64,000 nucleotides of DNA from Bryopsis sp. KO-2023 (GCA_030272585.1 BSYQ01000002.1:7440001-7504000), one strand, 5' to 3'. Shown: positions 11,124-21,537, counted from the stretch's first letter. A program made the numbers and translations. Notes: a model not told the origin generated them from the letters alone.

Positions 11124-11405
11124 ATGTATGTATGTATGTATGTATGTATGTCCAATTGGTGTTTGTTTTACAGAAATGTTCATACAGACCCAAATCTGCC
11201 CGCGACTCTTCGCTTTCACATATAGCCGCAAAATCAAACTCCTGAAAAGTAAAAGAAAGCTTATCGACCCCACGGTCGACAAGTAAGATCCCAGTTCTTC
11301 TTCACTCCAAGTAAAAAATGCCCGAGGGGCTCCAGCTGCTCAATAAAATGGTCCCAAGCAAGGTTGGACGAAGCATAAGCTTCAAATAAAGGTTGTCTCA
11401 GATGC
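11124..11405 (-). mobile_element. LINE copy 3, severely 5'-truncated
   Basis: A (TATG)n tail at about 11124-11151 is followed by the 3' UTR and only the last ~50 codons of ORF2 (HLRQPLFEAYASS onward). It carries several substitutions not shared by the other copies (for example AAACTCCTG and AAAGCTTATC), so it looks older or comes from a different source copy. Its 5' end abuts the tail of copy 4. Confidence 0.9.
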
Positions 11406-11772
11406 GTATGTATGTATGTATGTCCAATTGGTGTTTGTTTTACAGAAATGTTCATACAGACCCAAATCTGCCCGCGACTCTTCGCTTTCACATATAGCCG
11501 CAAAATCTAACTTCTGAAAAGTAAAAGAAAACTTATCGACCCCACGGTCGACAAGTAAGATCCCATTTCTTCTTCACTCCAAGTAAAAAATGCCCGAGGG
11601 GCTCCAGCTGCTCAATAAAATGGTCCCAAGCAAGATTGGACGAAGCATAAGCTTCAAATAAAGGTTGTCTCAGATGCTCATATAGACCACAAGAAAAAAT
11701 AATGTGGTCCCTGTCCTCCGTATGAAAACCACAATCACACTGGGTATGTATGTATGTATGTATGTATGTATG
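11406..11772 (-). mobile_element. LINE copy 4, severely 5'-truncated
   Basis: A short (TATG)n tail is followed by the 3' UTR and the last ~75 codons of ORF2, beginning at the zinc knuckle (TQCDCGFHTED). Its 5' end runs into a last (TATG)n tract at about 11745-11772, probably the remains of the original target microsatellite. The sequence matches copy 2 more closely than copy 3. Confidence 0.9.
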
Positions 11773-11889
11773 CATATGCCCCTCCCACTTGTATGAACCT
11801 TTTTTTTTTCCTTGATTGATTCCAGTGGACGTCCACATGAGGCCAAAAAAAACTTATATAAAATAAGTCGCCACCATCACCTCCAGTTG

Positions 11890-13190
11890 TGTGAAAATCT
11901 CAGGTTTTCTCAAATCCAGGAACAGCCCCCAACGATTCGATTGGCCAGCCCAACCTTGGGTCGATAAATCCGAAGTCATCGACAGCAGGAACTGCTTTAA
12001 TTTTTTTTTTAAATTCATTGTGGAGGGCAGGGCAGGGGTGACTAAACTCTTGTTGCTCTTCAGAAAAGCATCTTTTTTCGACCCCTCTCCACAGCCAATG
12101 CGGAAGGAAGCTAACCCTAAGCTAACCCTTGCATGTATGGCTTATTCACAAGCACTCTGATTTTTTTTAAATCTTCTCAGCAGATGGGTGAGTGAGGACT
12201 GCCCTGACCCAGCATACCCATTGGTTATTCTTGTCTTTTTGGAATCCTTTTGAGACGAGGCTCCTGTTGCTGCCCAATGCATGGCACCTATTTTCGTTCG
12301 TTTGCAATCCACTCTAATCATCAATAACCAGAAAAACATGTCCAGGTCTCCGCTACCTGGAGACCTGGACATATGGCTACTGCACTCATTCAAAACGGAA
12401 TTCACATCCACCTGCAGCGAACCGGTAACTTTGCGAGAGGGGTTCTTGTTTCAATGAAGAAAAAGGGGAAATAGTGTAAACTGATTCCTGATTCCTGAAA
12501 AAGGGACAACAGGAACAAGAGAAATTGTAACAAGCAATCATTCCATTCAGGTGCAGAGTTGCGTTTTGGTCTCATTGCCGATCGCTTACCTGATGCATAT
12601 ACATCAATGCATTGCACCCCTTCCTCCATTCCCAGAACAGGGGGGGGGGCAAACATGGCCTCCACCGACATTTTAACCACATATGGAAATGATGGTTGGC
12701 TGGCTAGCTTTGACAACATGGAAATGTTGCCTGGCTGCATGGCTGGCTGTCACACATGTTAATGGAAATCCTGGCTGGGATACTGAAAAGGGGGTGTTGA
12801 ACTTCTTGGAAGACGGAAAAAATGAAAAAAATAAAATTGTATACATGTATTAAATTGAATGGAATTCAGAAAGGATAAATAAAATGACATGAGAAAATAA
12901 ATACAAATGTTTAAAGAGCAGCACTGACCCCTGAGCCAATACCCCTCGAACTTTCTTCCGAAATCTCTGGGGGGTAGAAAAGGTCGGAATAAAAAATAGA
13001 TAAGTAATTAACTTGAACAGAAAACAACAGACCCTCCTTCTCTTTTCTTTTTTTCGAGGTAAAAGAAAAGACAGTGAAAAAAAAATTCCTCATCTCTCAC
13101 AGGAGCAGAAAAGAGTGAGGTTCTTATCACGTGAGCTCGCGCATCGGCAAGGAAAGAAACAGGTGGGGTTGATGGGTCCCATCAATTGGA
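11890..13190 (-). repeat. Dispersed repeat family R, copy a
   Basis: Blocks here recur, diverged but in the same order, at 45.1-46.2 kb. Examples are the motif around GATACTGAAAAGGGGGTGT, the block AACAGAAAACAACAGACCCTCC, and the block before a G run near 12640. Related blocks in the other orientation occur at 26-27 kb and 55-56 kb. No transposase or reverse transcriptase was recognised, so the family looks non-autonomous or too decayed to classify. Confidence 0.7.
12338..12372. repeat. Hairpin, 14 bp arms, 7 nt loop
   Basis: ATGTCCAGGTCTCC and its exact inverted copy GGAGACCTGGACAT flank GCTACCT. The corresponding site in the related repeat copy at about 41140 lacks the right arm, so the hairpin is copy-specific. 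Confidence 0.9.
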
Positions 13191-13319
13191 CAGAAATCTC
13201 GGCATCAAGAGTTTCTGTCATTTCTCCGCCAATCGCACCGCGCGTAATATAAATTCGCGCAAGTGATTTACTTCCACACCTTCCACACAAGTTGACAAGT
13301 GCTACGTTTCGTTTTGTTT

Positions 13320-13675
13320 CGTCCCGTTTCGTTTTGGTTTTGGTTTCCCGTTGGAACTGTTTTATTATGTTGGGATCGACGTTCGGAGACAAATGTCCGC
13401 GACTGAATTCCTTTCTACCACAAAAATACAAGAAACGTTTCGTTCGGAAAACAAATACGGCTTAGTTGCGTTCACGAGTTTTGGTTTTGGTTTTGGTTTT
13501 GTTTTCCCGTTGGAACTGGTGTTTTTATTCTGTTGCGATCGACGTTCGGAGACAAATGTCTGTGACTGATATCCTTACTATCGCAAAATATATTTTGTAT
13601 TTTAATATTCTTGTATATACAAGAAACCTTTCGTTCGTGGAACAAATACGGCTTTGTTGCGTTCACAAGTTTGGG
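13320..13675 (+). repeat. Two-copy tandem repeat, ~175 bp unit
   Basis: The run TTTGGTTTTGG, then CCCGTTGGAACTG, GATCGACGTTCGGAGACAAATG, ACAAGAAAC-TTTCGTTCG and CAAATACGGCTT-GTTGCGTTCAC, occurs twice in a row with modest divergence. The second copy also contains an AT-rich insertion near 13590. No gene was recognised. Confidence 0.85.
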
Positions 13676-13770
13676 CAGTTTGGGCTGTTTGGGCTGTTTG
13701 GGCTGGTTGGGCTGGTTGGGCTGGTTGGGCTGGGTGGGCTGGTTGGGGGCTGGTTGGGCTGGTGGTGATG
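13676..13770 (+). repeat. G-rich simple repeat (TTGGGCTGG/T)n
   Basis: About ten near-perfect copies of a 9-10 bp TTGGGCTGT or TTGGGCTGG unit lead straight into the minisatellite. Confidence 0.9.
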
Positions 13771-13794
13771 ATTTGGGGGCTTTGATTTTTTTTA

Positions 13795-15612
13795 CTGGTT
13801 GTCTAGAGGTGCTGAGGTTGAGGTGTTTCAGGGTGGTGATGATTTGGGGCTTGATTTATTTTTCTGGTTGTCTAGAGGTGCTGAGGTTGAGGTGTTTCAG
13901 GGTGGTGATGATTTTGGGGCTTGATTTTTTGCTGGGTGTCTAGAGGTGCTGAGGTTGAGGTGTTTCAGGGTGGTGATGATTTGGGGGCTTTGATTTTTTT
14001 TTGCTAGGTGTCTAGAGGTGCTGAGGTTGAGGTGTTTCAGGGTGGTGATGATTTGGGGCCTTTGATTTATTTTTCTGGTTGTCTAGAGGTGCTGAGGTTG
14101 AGGTGTTTCAGGGTGGTGATGATTTTGGGGCTTGATTTTTTTTTGCTAGGTGTCTAGAGGTGCTGAGGTTGAGGTGTTTCACGGTGGTGATGATTTGGGG
14201 CCTTTGATTTATTTTTCTGGTTGTCTAGAGGTGCTGAGGTTGAGGTGTTTCAGGGTGGTGATGATTTTGGGGCTTGATTTTTTTTTGCTAGGTGTCTAGA
14301 GGTGCTGAGGTTGAGGTGTTTCAGGGTGGTGATGATTTGGGGCCTTTGATTTATTTTTCTGGTTGTCTAGAGGTGCTGAGGTTGAGAAATTTCAGGGTGG
14401 TGATGATTTTGGGCTAGGTTTTTTTTTGCTAGGTGGCTAGAGGTGCTGAGGTTGAGAAGTTTCAGGGTGGTGATGATTTTGGGCTTGGTTTTTTTTTGCT
14501 GGGTGTCTAGAGGTGCTGAGGTTGAGGTGTTTCAGGGTGGTGATGATTTGGGGGCTTTGATTTTTTCTTGCTAGGTGTCTAGAGGTGCTGAGGTTGAGGT
14601 GTTTCAGGGTGGTGATGATTTGGGGGCTTTGATTTTTTTTTGCTAGGTGTCTAGAGGTGCTGAGGTTGAGGTTTTTCAGGGTGGGGATGATTTTGGGGCT
14701 TGATTTTTTGCTGGGTGTCTAGAGGTGCTGAGGTTGAGGTGTTTCAGGGTGGTGATGATTTGGGGGCTTTGATTTTTTTTTGCTAGGTGTCTAGAGGTGC
14801 TGAGGTTGAGGTGTTTCAGGGTGGTGATGATTTGGGGCCTTTGATTTATTTTTCTGGTTGTCTAGAGGTGCTGAGGTTGAGGTGTTTCAGGGTGGTGATG
14901 ATTTTGGGGCTTGATTTTTTTTTGCTAGGTGTCTAGAGGTGCTGAGGTTGAGGTGTTTCACGGTGGTGATGATTTGGGGCCTTTGATTTATTTTTCTGGT
15001 TGTCTAGAGGTGCTGAGGTTGAGGTGTTTCAGGGTGGTGATGATTTTGGGGCTTGATTTTTTTTTGCTAGGTGTCTAGAGGTGCTGAGGTTGAGGTGTTT
15101 CAGGGTGGTGATGATTTGGGGCCTTTGATTTATTTTTCTGGTTGTCTAGAGGTGCTGAGGTTGAGAAATTTCAGGGTGGTGATGATTTTGGGCTAGGTTT
15201 TTTTTTGCTAGGTGGCTAGAGGTGCTGAGGTTGAGAAGTTTCAGGGTGGTGATGATTTTGGGCTTGGTTTTTTTTTGCTGGGTGTCTAGAGGTGCTGAGG
15301 TTGAGGTGTTTCAGGGTGGTGATGATTTGGGGGCTTTGATTTTTTCTTGCTAGGTGTCTAGAGGTGCTGAGGTTGAGGTGTTTCAGGGTGGTGATGATTT
15401 GGGGGCTTTGATTTTTTCTTGCTAGGTGTCTAGAGGTGCTGAGGTTGAGGTGTTTCAGGGTGGTGATGATTTGGGGGCTTTGATTTTTTTTTGCTAGGTG
15501 TCTAGAGGTGCTGAGGTTGAGGTTTTTCAGGGTGGGGATGATTTTGGGGCTTGGTTTTTTACAGGGTGTCTAGAGGTGCTGAGGTTGAGGTTTTTCAGGG
15601 TGGGGATGATTT
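13795..15612 (+). repeat. Minisatellite, ~70 bp unit, ~26 copies, 779 bp higher order
   Basis: Each unit contains GTCTAGAGGTGCTGAGG, TTGAGGTGTTTCAGGG, TGGTGATGATTT and a T-run with TTTGCTAG or TTTCTGG. Spacing between GTCTAGAGG motifs is about 68-72 bp. Diagnostic variants recur at a fixed distance: the CACGG variant at 14181 and 14960, and GAGAAATTT at 14384 and 15163, both 779 bp apart. A block of about 11 units has therefore been duplicated as a whole. The unit length is not a steady multiple of three and frames do not persist, so it is not a protein repeat. Confidence 0.95.
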
Positions 15613-15639
15613 TGTTTCACTCTATTCTGCCAACCAACA

Positions 15640-16040
15640 TTTTTCTCTCCCACTTTCCAAGAATTCGTTGGGTTTTTTTTGACAACTCTCCAACTTCCCA
15701 CAAAAATATTCCAACCATTTTTTAATACATTTGGTTTTTCTCTATGGAGTGAATCCTCCATATTTCTTCCTCACAGGTCAAAAAAACCAAATTGTTATTT
15801 CCACTGTATTTTGGACCAATACAGTCCCCCCCTTGTGTTTTCAATTTTTTTTTCTTTTCTCTGACCGACCCATTAGTCTCTCACTCTTTTTTCCCTCCCT
15901 CAAACTTTTCCACTGATTCGAAATACAAAATCAGCTGAAATCTCAAAGCGACAGAAACACTACAGTACTATGATCTGGAATTGCCTATCATCCACCAGAC
16001 CTGGTGGATGATCAGTTTACTGCCTTGAGAAGAAAACCTT
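15640..16040 (-). repeat. Dispersed repeat family R2, copy a
   Basis: The blocks CAACTTCCCACAAAA, TCTATGGAGTGAATCCTCC, TTTTGGACCAATACAGTCCC and the block around CATCATCCACCAGA match 33705-34020 closely in the same orientation. They match 57680-57850 and 23100-23260 in the opposite orientation. At about 15988-16009 the end forms a short palindrome, CATCCACCAG-AC-CTGGTGGATG. Confidence 0.75.
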
Positions 16041-16143
16041 GATCTGGCAGTGGAGGGCATCCTTTAAAAATACCAATCATCAAACGAAGGACTTCTCTGG
16101 TAGAACGACTCATTTTTTACCCTAAATCAGTTCTGTTCCTGAT

Positions 16144-16791
16144 TTACATGTACAACAAACAAAAAACTCTGATACATGATTTGTGGCAAAACAATTGCGT
16201 CAAATCGTCAAACAAATAATCACATTCTTTTTTCCCTAGGTCAGCATTTTCAATTTCTTTTTGCATGGCCCTTTTCGAGCCAATGGTAACCTCAGCTTTG
16301 TGACCAGGGGAAAAAAAACCTTGAATGAGTTTATTCCAAGAATTTACCTTTTTCTCTTTACTATCATAGTAACATGATGTTTGCCTTTTAAATTGCCGTC
16401 TCTGCCTGAAGCAGCAAGTGATGGAACCAGGGGCGGAGTTAGTGCCAGTGGCGATGAGGCTAGACAAAAGGAACATTTTTGGCATCAATAATGGCTGTGG
16501 GATTTTTCGAAGGAAAAATTTTCCAGCTTGCTCCCCCACCAGAGGCATCCGCAATTTCTGTGAGTCAACTGGGGGCGGGCAAATGTACTGGATGGCAGTG
16601 TGGGGGCCGGTGAGGTAAAAACATAAACCTGATCTACAGACCTTGTTGAGAAAAACAAAAAACCTGTACAAACGTTGCCAAAATATTAAGGAAGCTTCTA
16701 TTTTACTCATTCTCGAACTTCCTTTTTCCCTCACCTCATTCTGAATTATACCGTCCAGAATGGCAAAAACCAATCCGATGTGACGACACAT
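16144..16791 (-). CDS. Unrecognised 215-codon open frame
   Basis: A continuous minus-strand frame, lysine- and arginine-rich in its last 100 residues (SKEKKVNSWNKLIQGFF, KRAMQKEIENADLGKKECDY). I recognise no domain. The region is flanked by dispersed repeats on both sides, so the frame could be a decayed element-encoded protein or chance. There is no clear promoter, and splice sites within it cannot be excluded. Confidence 0.25.
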   Translation of the reverse strand: MCRHIGLVFAILDGIIQNEVREKGSSRMSKIEASLIFWQRLYRFFVFLNKVCRSGLCFYLTGPHTAIQYICPPPVDSQKLRMPLVGEQAGKFFLRKIPQPLLMPKMFLLSSLIATGTNSAPGSITCCFRQRRQFKRQTSCYYDSKEKKVNSWNKLIQGFFSPGHKAEVTIGSKRAMQKEIENADLGKKECDYLFDDLTQLFCHKSCIRVFCLLYM

Positions 16792-17770
16792 CGGATTGTG
16801 TCCTCTCCACAGCCCAATGCAAAATCTTGACCAATTTTGAGTAAAAAAATATTATAAAAATATTCTCTATTGTTGGAATATTGTCACCAACCCACAAAAA
16901 AATGATTCATAGGCAATGCTTTCGTACATATTTTTCCTCCCTATTTTCCTCCCTATCAAAGGACGTCTGGTGAATCCACTGTTCTTCTCTCTTTTTTTTT
17001 TTTTTTCTCTTCTTCATCAGATGGGCGGGTGATGACTGCCCTGCCCTACCAAACCCTCTGGCTGTTCTTGAATTTCTGAGATATAGATTTGAAGAAAATG
17101 ATGTAAATAATAAAGGGGGGGTGAGAAATGTGGTATATCACTGAAATATCAATTTTTCACTATGCTTGTTTTCTTGGGAGGTAGAATTATTGGTTGGAAA
17201 AGATAAAAAAAAACCCTAGCAAAATGGAAAATCTTCTATGACCGACAATCTCAAGGCCAGGTGCCAACACTAGTTTTTAAGACAATTTTCGTTCAAAGAT
17301 CGCACCCCGCGTTCATCATATTTTCGGCCAGGTGGCAAGCCCCTCCACGAGAGGCTTGGGAGGACGCAGCACTGCCAGCTGCCCTTGGATGGCGTTCCAA
17401 TCGCCTCAGAATGGAGTAGCAGAGTGCAATACCAACGCCCCGTCTTTAGGAATGTTCGTCGGCGCTTGAGTCAAAACCCCCCAACCTCCGCCCGCGAAAA
17501 AAAATTGAATTCGACTTCAGGCCGATGTACCTACGTTCTGTCGCGGCGCCGTTCAGTCCCACTCGAAAAAAAAATTCAAAAAAGGGGGGTCGATCGCAGA
17601 AAAGGAAAGAAGAGTCGTCACCCATCCACTCACTGCAGAAAAATTTGACCTGACCATCTGTCGACTTGTCGGGTCATCAACCTCGATCAATCCGACAACA
17701 CCACTGCCGCAGTTGAAAAGGGGTGTGATCACAGCCCATAAACAACTTTTTCGGACGGGCGAGTCTCTGT
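16780..17770 (-). repeat. Dispersed repeat family R, copy b
   Basis: The end motif ACACATCGGATTGTGTCC-CTCCACAGCCCAATGC matches, inverted, the blocks at about 27355 and 56400. The TTGGGAGGTAGAATTATTGG block and the block around CGACTTGTCGGGTCATCAACC match 55260-55330 and 25990-26050 inverted. The copy runs up to the promoter side of the F-box gene at 18250. Confidence 0.65.
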
Positions 17771-19790
17771 GCAGGCAACGTTTTTAATATCGGTCGACCG
17801 AACGCAGGTGGGTTTGCTCGGCGTCATTTTTCGCTTACCCTTTTTTAAAATTTATCGGGAAATTTACCCAGGTAGGAGACGACTGTAAAGGGGCTTACTG
17901 AGACTTCAGGTTTTGGCTGTGCGACGTCGTGGGGTGGTCTGGGGAACGTCGACTGGGAGTTGCTTTTTGCTGCTCTCGCCTACTACGCTCTGGCCCTTTT
18001 CGTCTTTGTTTTTTGGAGAAGGGGGCTGGGGGGGAATAGCTCCTTTTTGCGTTACATGGTGCTAGGCGTCCCACAACTATTTTTTCGCCCGAAAACACCT
18101 GCACACTCGACAAGGCGATTAAAGTCTCGCTTTGGGCCCGTCCAATCTTTTGATCTTCTTTGTGAATCGATGAAGAGCATCGTGTTGTTGGTTTTTCGGG
18201 GATCATTGATCGATTGATCTTTTTTTTCCGAATTGAAGGGGGGCGCCCCATGAGCGACTATATTCCGGTCGAATGGGACTTACCCAGAGATATTCTGGTT
18301 GATATTCTTGGAAGAATTCCTGCTGTATCGCTTGCTGGCTGCTCCTGTGTGGCCACATCTTGGCGAGAAGTTACAAAGGAGGAGTCAGACTTGAAAAAGA
18401 AAATCGGCTTGGAGCGTGCATGGTTGCATGAACCAATACACCCCCTTATTTACAAGAGCCAGTACACTTTCAACACAATGTGTTGTGCCAAGATGGAAAA
18501 TTTGATTGCCTTGGGTGGTCACAAAAGGTTCAAGGTGTTTGACTTCCATCGAAAAGAATTTGTTTTTCATTGTGAGGAGATTGGGCCAGTGTGGAGTCTG
18601 TCTTTCATGGATGGGATGCTTTTGACTGGGGGTATTGAAGGTCACTTGATTGGATGGGATACATCCACATGGACAAATCTTTTCTCCATTCGAATTTTCC
18701 ATTCGACCATCTGGTCTATAGCGGACCTTGGCGACAACGTGGCCGTTGGGGGTGAAGATGGGAATCTTCAAATTTGGAGAAAAGGGGTGTGGGAGTTGGA
18801 TAGATCCCTTCAAGGTCACAAAGATTATGTTACTTGTTTCTTGGCCCATCCAAGCAACCTCTTGATCAGTGGGTCGAGGGATGAGACTATTCGAGTATGG
18901 AACTTGGTTGATAATGCTTGCGTTAGAGTGATTCGTGGACAAAAATTGGGAGTCTCATCCATGAGTGTTTCTGATGGACTCATTTTTTGTGCATCGAGTG
19001 ATGGTACTATTCGCTCGTGGGAACTTGAGAGCGGTCAACATGTGCAAACCTTTCGAGGTCACACATTTTTGGTGACCACTGTCTTAGTTGAACAAGGTCG
19101 GATGTTCACGGGATCATACGATAGAACGATAAAAATATGGGATACAACGAAGGGGGAGTGTGTACGGAGTTTTGATTGTTCCCAAAATCTGGATAAAGTT
19201 TTCCGGCCAAGGATGAATGTGTTATGGGTGGACGATGAAAAGTTGGTGGCCGTTCGTAGTGATGGGGAGATTTGGGAGTGGGATTTTTCTCAGGGGTTAT
19301 AAGCATTGTCTTGTTGGAGACAGTTCTGTTCAAAAATTTGTTAATTGATTGTGAGGTGCAACTCTAAAGAGAAGCGCTGTTTTGAATTTCTCTTAGCTCC
19401 TTATTCACCGACCAAATATAGCGTGTGCAATTAATTTTTTTCTATTTTTTAAGTCTCTATGATTTGAGAAGACACAAGGTTACTTCAATCTTAAATATTC
19501 AGCACAACTCATAAGTTCACTACTCTTTTTTCAAAAAATATATTGCTTTTTCAAACCTTTGCAACAGTTTTGTTATCCCTGCCCTGCCTCCTAAGTGAAT
19601 GAGTTTCGTCTCAATCAGCCAGACACCCAACACACTTAATAGTACCAGCCAATCCATTGACTCACCAACTAGAGTCAATCACTCTCTCACAAGTGTCGCG
19701 TATTTTGCCCTTGTATACTATCTCTCCGACTAAAAATTCGAAGGGGGAGGAAACTCGACGGGGTTTAATTGCGGGAGTGACTTCTCAGGC
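17640..19790. repeat. Left arm of inverted duplication (with 23980-26060)
   Basis: The F-box/WD40 gene and both flanks here are matched in reverse by the right arm. Downstream, the ATTCAGCACAACTCATAA, CTTTTTCAAACCTTTGCAAC and GACTCACCA-AGAGTCAATCACTCTCTCAC blocks recur inverted at 24.0-24.3 kb. Upstream, the block with CCGACAACACCACTGCCGC recurs inverted near 25990. The arms are clearly diverged, so the duplication is not recent. Confidence 0.85.
18250..19302 (+). CDS. F-box/WD40-repeat protein
   Basis: A single 350-residue open frame. I place the start at the ATG of MSDYIPVEWDLP because both paralogues here begin MSDxxxVEW; an in-frame ATG 36 bp upstream adds 12 residues not shared. Residues about 8-50 are an F-box (WDLPRDILVDILGRIP, then CSCVATSWREVT), which would dock on SKP1 of an SCF ubiquitin ligase. 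From about residue 80 there are some seven WD40 blades; clear GH...WD units include GHKDYVTCFLAHP...IRVWNL, and GHTFLVTTVLVEQG...TIKIWDT. The beta-propeller would bind the substrate, which is unknown. The frame ends at a WEWDFSQGL tail shared exactly with the paralogue. No intron is apparent. Confidence 0.9.
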   Translation: MSDYIPVEWDLPRDILVDILGRIPAVSLAGCSCVATSWREVTKEESDLKKKIGLERAWLHEPIHPLIYKSQYTFNTMCCAKMENLIALGGHKRFKVFDFHRKEFVFHCEEIGPVWSLSFMDGMLLTGGIEGHLIGWDTSTWTNLFSIRIFHSTIWSIADLGDNVAVGGEDGNLQIWRKGVWELDRSLQGHKDYVTCFLAHPSNLLISGSRDETIRVWNLVDNACVRVIRGQKLGVSSMSVSDGLIFCASSDGTIRSWELESGQHVQTFRGHTFLVTTVLVEQGRMFTGSYDRTIKIWDTTKGECVRSFDCSQNLDKVFRPRMNVLWVDDEKLVAVRSDGEIWEWDFSQGL

Positions 19791-20020
19791 AACATGTAAT
19801 CATTGTTGTTGTTGTTCCCCACTCTGAGTTTAAATTCCTTTCCAACAGGACAACTATAGTCGGCTAATTGCTCCTATGTCGAACCAAGGGGCTATTCTGC
19901 TGGAGCCATGAAAGCCCCCTTTCGAAACAATCTCCAGAGAATTTATCACGTGGGCATGATGCCAGTGATTTCACACTTGCTTCTCAGTAAACTGCATCAC
20001 GGTTGGTGTGTAAAGACTAG
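19303..20020. other. No gene recognised; duplicated 3' flank
   Basis: The first ~490 bp belong to the inverted duplication. Short (TTG)n and AT-rich tracts follow. No coding signal was seen. Confidence 0.5.
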
Positions 20021-20032
20021 GATCCCATACCT

Positions 20033-20975
20033 CTACGGATTTCGCGAAAGAAAAAATGTAATCATGATTTCATTCAAATAAAAAAATAGGTGAGCATCAA
20101 TGGGTGGACCCGACATCGCAACCCCTTGAGAGTGACTGTTTTTCCGCACAAATCTGAGGAATCTACAGCTGATGGAACGAATCGATTTTTTTTCCAAGAT
20201 TGTAGTCACCACCACTTTATCAATGATTGATTTGCTGAGAGGGGGCCAGAAAACAGTTTTTGTGCAAGACAGGATCATCTTGCCGAACCCCGAAAGGGCG
20301 ATTACACGTGAGAACGTAGGATGTGGGATGTAAATTGAATTGGCATTGGTTTTCATTATTATGGCCATTTTCAAGCTTGCACACTTCCATTTATCCAGGA
20401 GAGGAGCAGTATATTCTGGAACCAATATAAAACTCACTCCTGTATGATCTTCTCTCATTGTTCAGACTTTCAAAGTACAATCACAGGACACCCATCAGAT
20501 TGTCCGAATCCACATTTCCAGTTGCTCATATATATATATATGTAAGACTAATTTCATGTGGCTATCTATTCCCTCCGAGCCCACCCCAACATTGTCAGGA
20601 AACATTTTGAAGGGCAAACCAAAGCACACAGTCTGAACAACTTCAGCTTTGTACCAATTCTTGGGCCTCCACACAACAAAGCAAATATGTTTGTCCGAAC
20701 GTATGCTTTTCATGCAAGAACCGCAGAATACAACCCGTGATTTGTTGGACTCCCGAAAATTGCCTCGAAGCTCGTTGCAAAACTGCACACAGAACGGGAT
20801 GCTTGTCCATGTAAGATATTTGTAACCATAAAAGATTCCAAACGTTTGTGTGAGCCACTCTTCCTGGAGAGGAAGGGCATCACAAATCGCACCAAATGAA
20901 ACGAAAACAAAACGCATGCACACATCGGTTGACTCCTTGCTGGAGAACCCAACCGTAACCGTTGCATCTTCACCA
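20033..20975 (-). CDS. Unrecognised two-part gene, probably spliced
   Basis: Two adjacent minus-strand open frames, about 20500-20975 and 20033-20458, look like natural protein rather than shadow. The first reads ATVTVGFSSKESTDVCMRF, FGIFYGYKYLTWTSIPF, CNELRGNFRESN and a Cys pair (VVFCGSCMKS). The second contains FILVPEYTAPLLDKWKCAS and FSRVIALSGFGKMILSC. An AT-repeat and a possible short intron near 20460-20540 separate them. I recognise no family. It lies in the loop of the inverted F-box duplication. The 5' exon was not found; the frame meets a stop near 20990. Confidence 0.4.
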
Positions 20976-21217
20976 CGATGCCAACGAGTTCATTCCTGTG
21001 GAATGACCCCTCTGATGTCGGTTTGGAGATCGAGATTACAAGGGAAACATCAGGTCGTGCCTGTCGGGGTGCCAGCCAGTCTTGGATCATCAAGACAGAG
21101 CGAGCGTTTTGTCGAAGTCAAAGAGTTTGAAAGAAAGACTGCAGACGCTGGGGCTGCTTCTGCAGGGATGGTGCTCTTTGTTGTGTGAAATTTCATTTTC
21201 ACAAAAAAGAAAAGAGT

Positions 21218-21308
21218 GTGGAGAGGGGGATTCGAACCCCCGCCGATTGGCAATTCTAGTCGCGACGATCCATCCACTCTACAGACTCGGTCAGAATCTG
21301 TTCTCCAC
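21218..21308 (-). tRNA. tRNA-like sequence, isotype unclear (Ser-like)
   Basis: On the minus strand a perfect 7 bp acceptor (GTGGAGA with TCTCCAC) encloses a strong T-arm (GGGGG-TTCGAAT-CCCCC). A short GCC-AATC-GGC hairpin could be a class II variable arm. The central CTAGAAT resembles the anticodon loop of tRNA-Ser, but I cannot pair the anticodon stem well. It may be a degenerate tRNA or one with an unusual arm or intron. Confidence 0.45.
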
Positions 21309-21389
21309 GATCCATTCCAAAACCAATTCCCTATGTAACAAACATGCTCTTTCATGCGCTTCATGTAAATCCTACAAGCAAGCGATCGA

Positions 21390-21537
21390 TCAAGCTTTGA
21401 TCACCAAAAAACATCCAACGGTGAAAAGGAGCCCGGTTGAGAACATGTTGAGAAAAAGGCCGCCGCCGCCAACTGGGTTTTGTCTTCCCTCCTCCACCAA
21501 CTTGAGGTCGCTTTCAACTTGTTTGCTTCGAAGGAAT
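21390..21537 (+). repeat. Dispersed repeat, partner of 1185-1345
   Basis: Second copy of the HindIII-site-containing repeat, slightly shorter in its middle. It lies between the tRNA-like sequence and the tRNA-Arg copy. Confidence 0.8.

Larger units (their letters stand above)
3609..11772 (-). mobile_element. Stack of four head-to-tail LINEs in (TATG)n
   Basis: Four copies of one non-LTR retrotransposon lie in the same orientation (5' end to the right). Each has its 3' end followed by a (TATG)n tract as read on the plus strand, and the 5' end of each copy abuts the tail of the next: copy 1 at 3609-8736, copy 2 at 8737-11123, copy 3 at 11124-11405, copy 4 at 11406-11744, then a last (TATG)n tract to 11772. 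The flanks outside are unrelated. The simplest reading is repeated insertion into a tetranucleotide microsatellite, each newcomer using the tract left by an earlier one. LINEs that favour simple repeats are known, for example some R1-clade elements. Confidence 0.85.

Noticed and set aside
13466-13943. Gly/Leu/Trp-rich frames over the G-rich repeat
   Set aside because: They are translations of the simple repeat; the frame is lost when the minisatellite starts.
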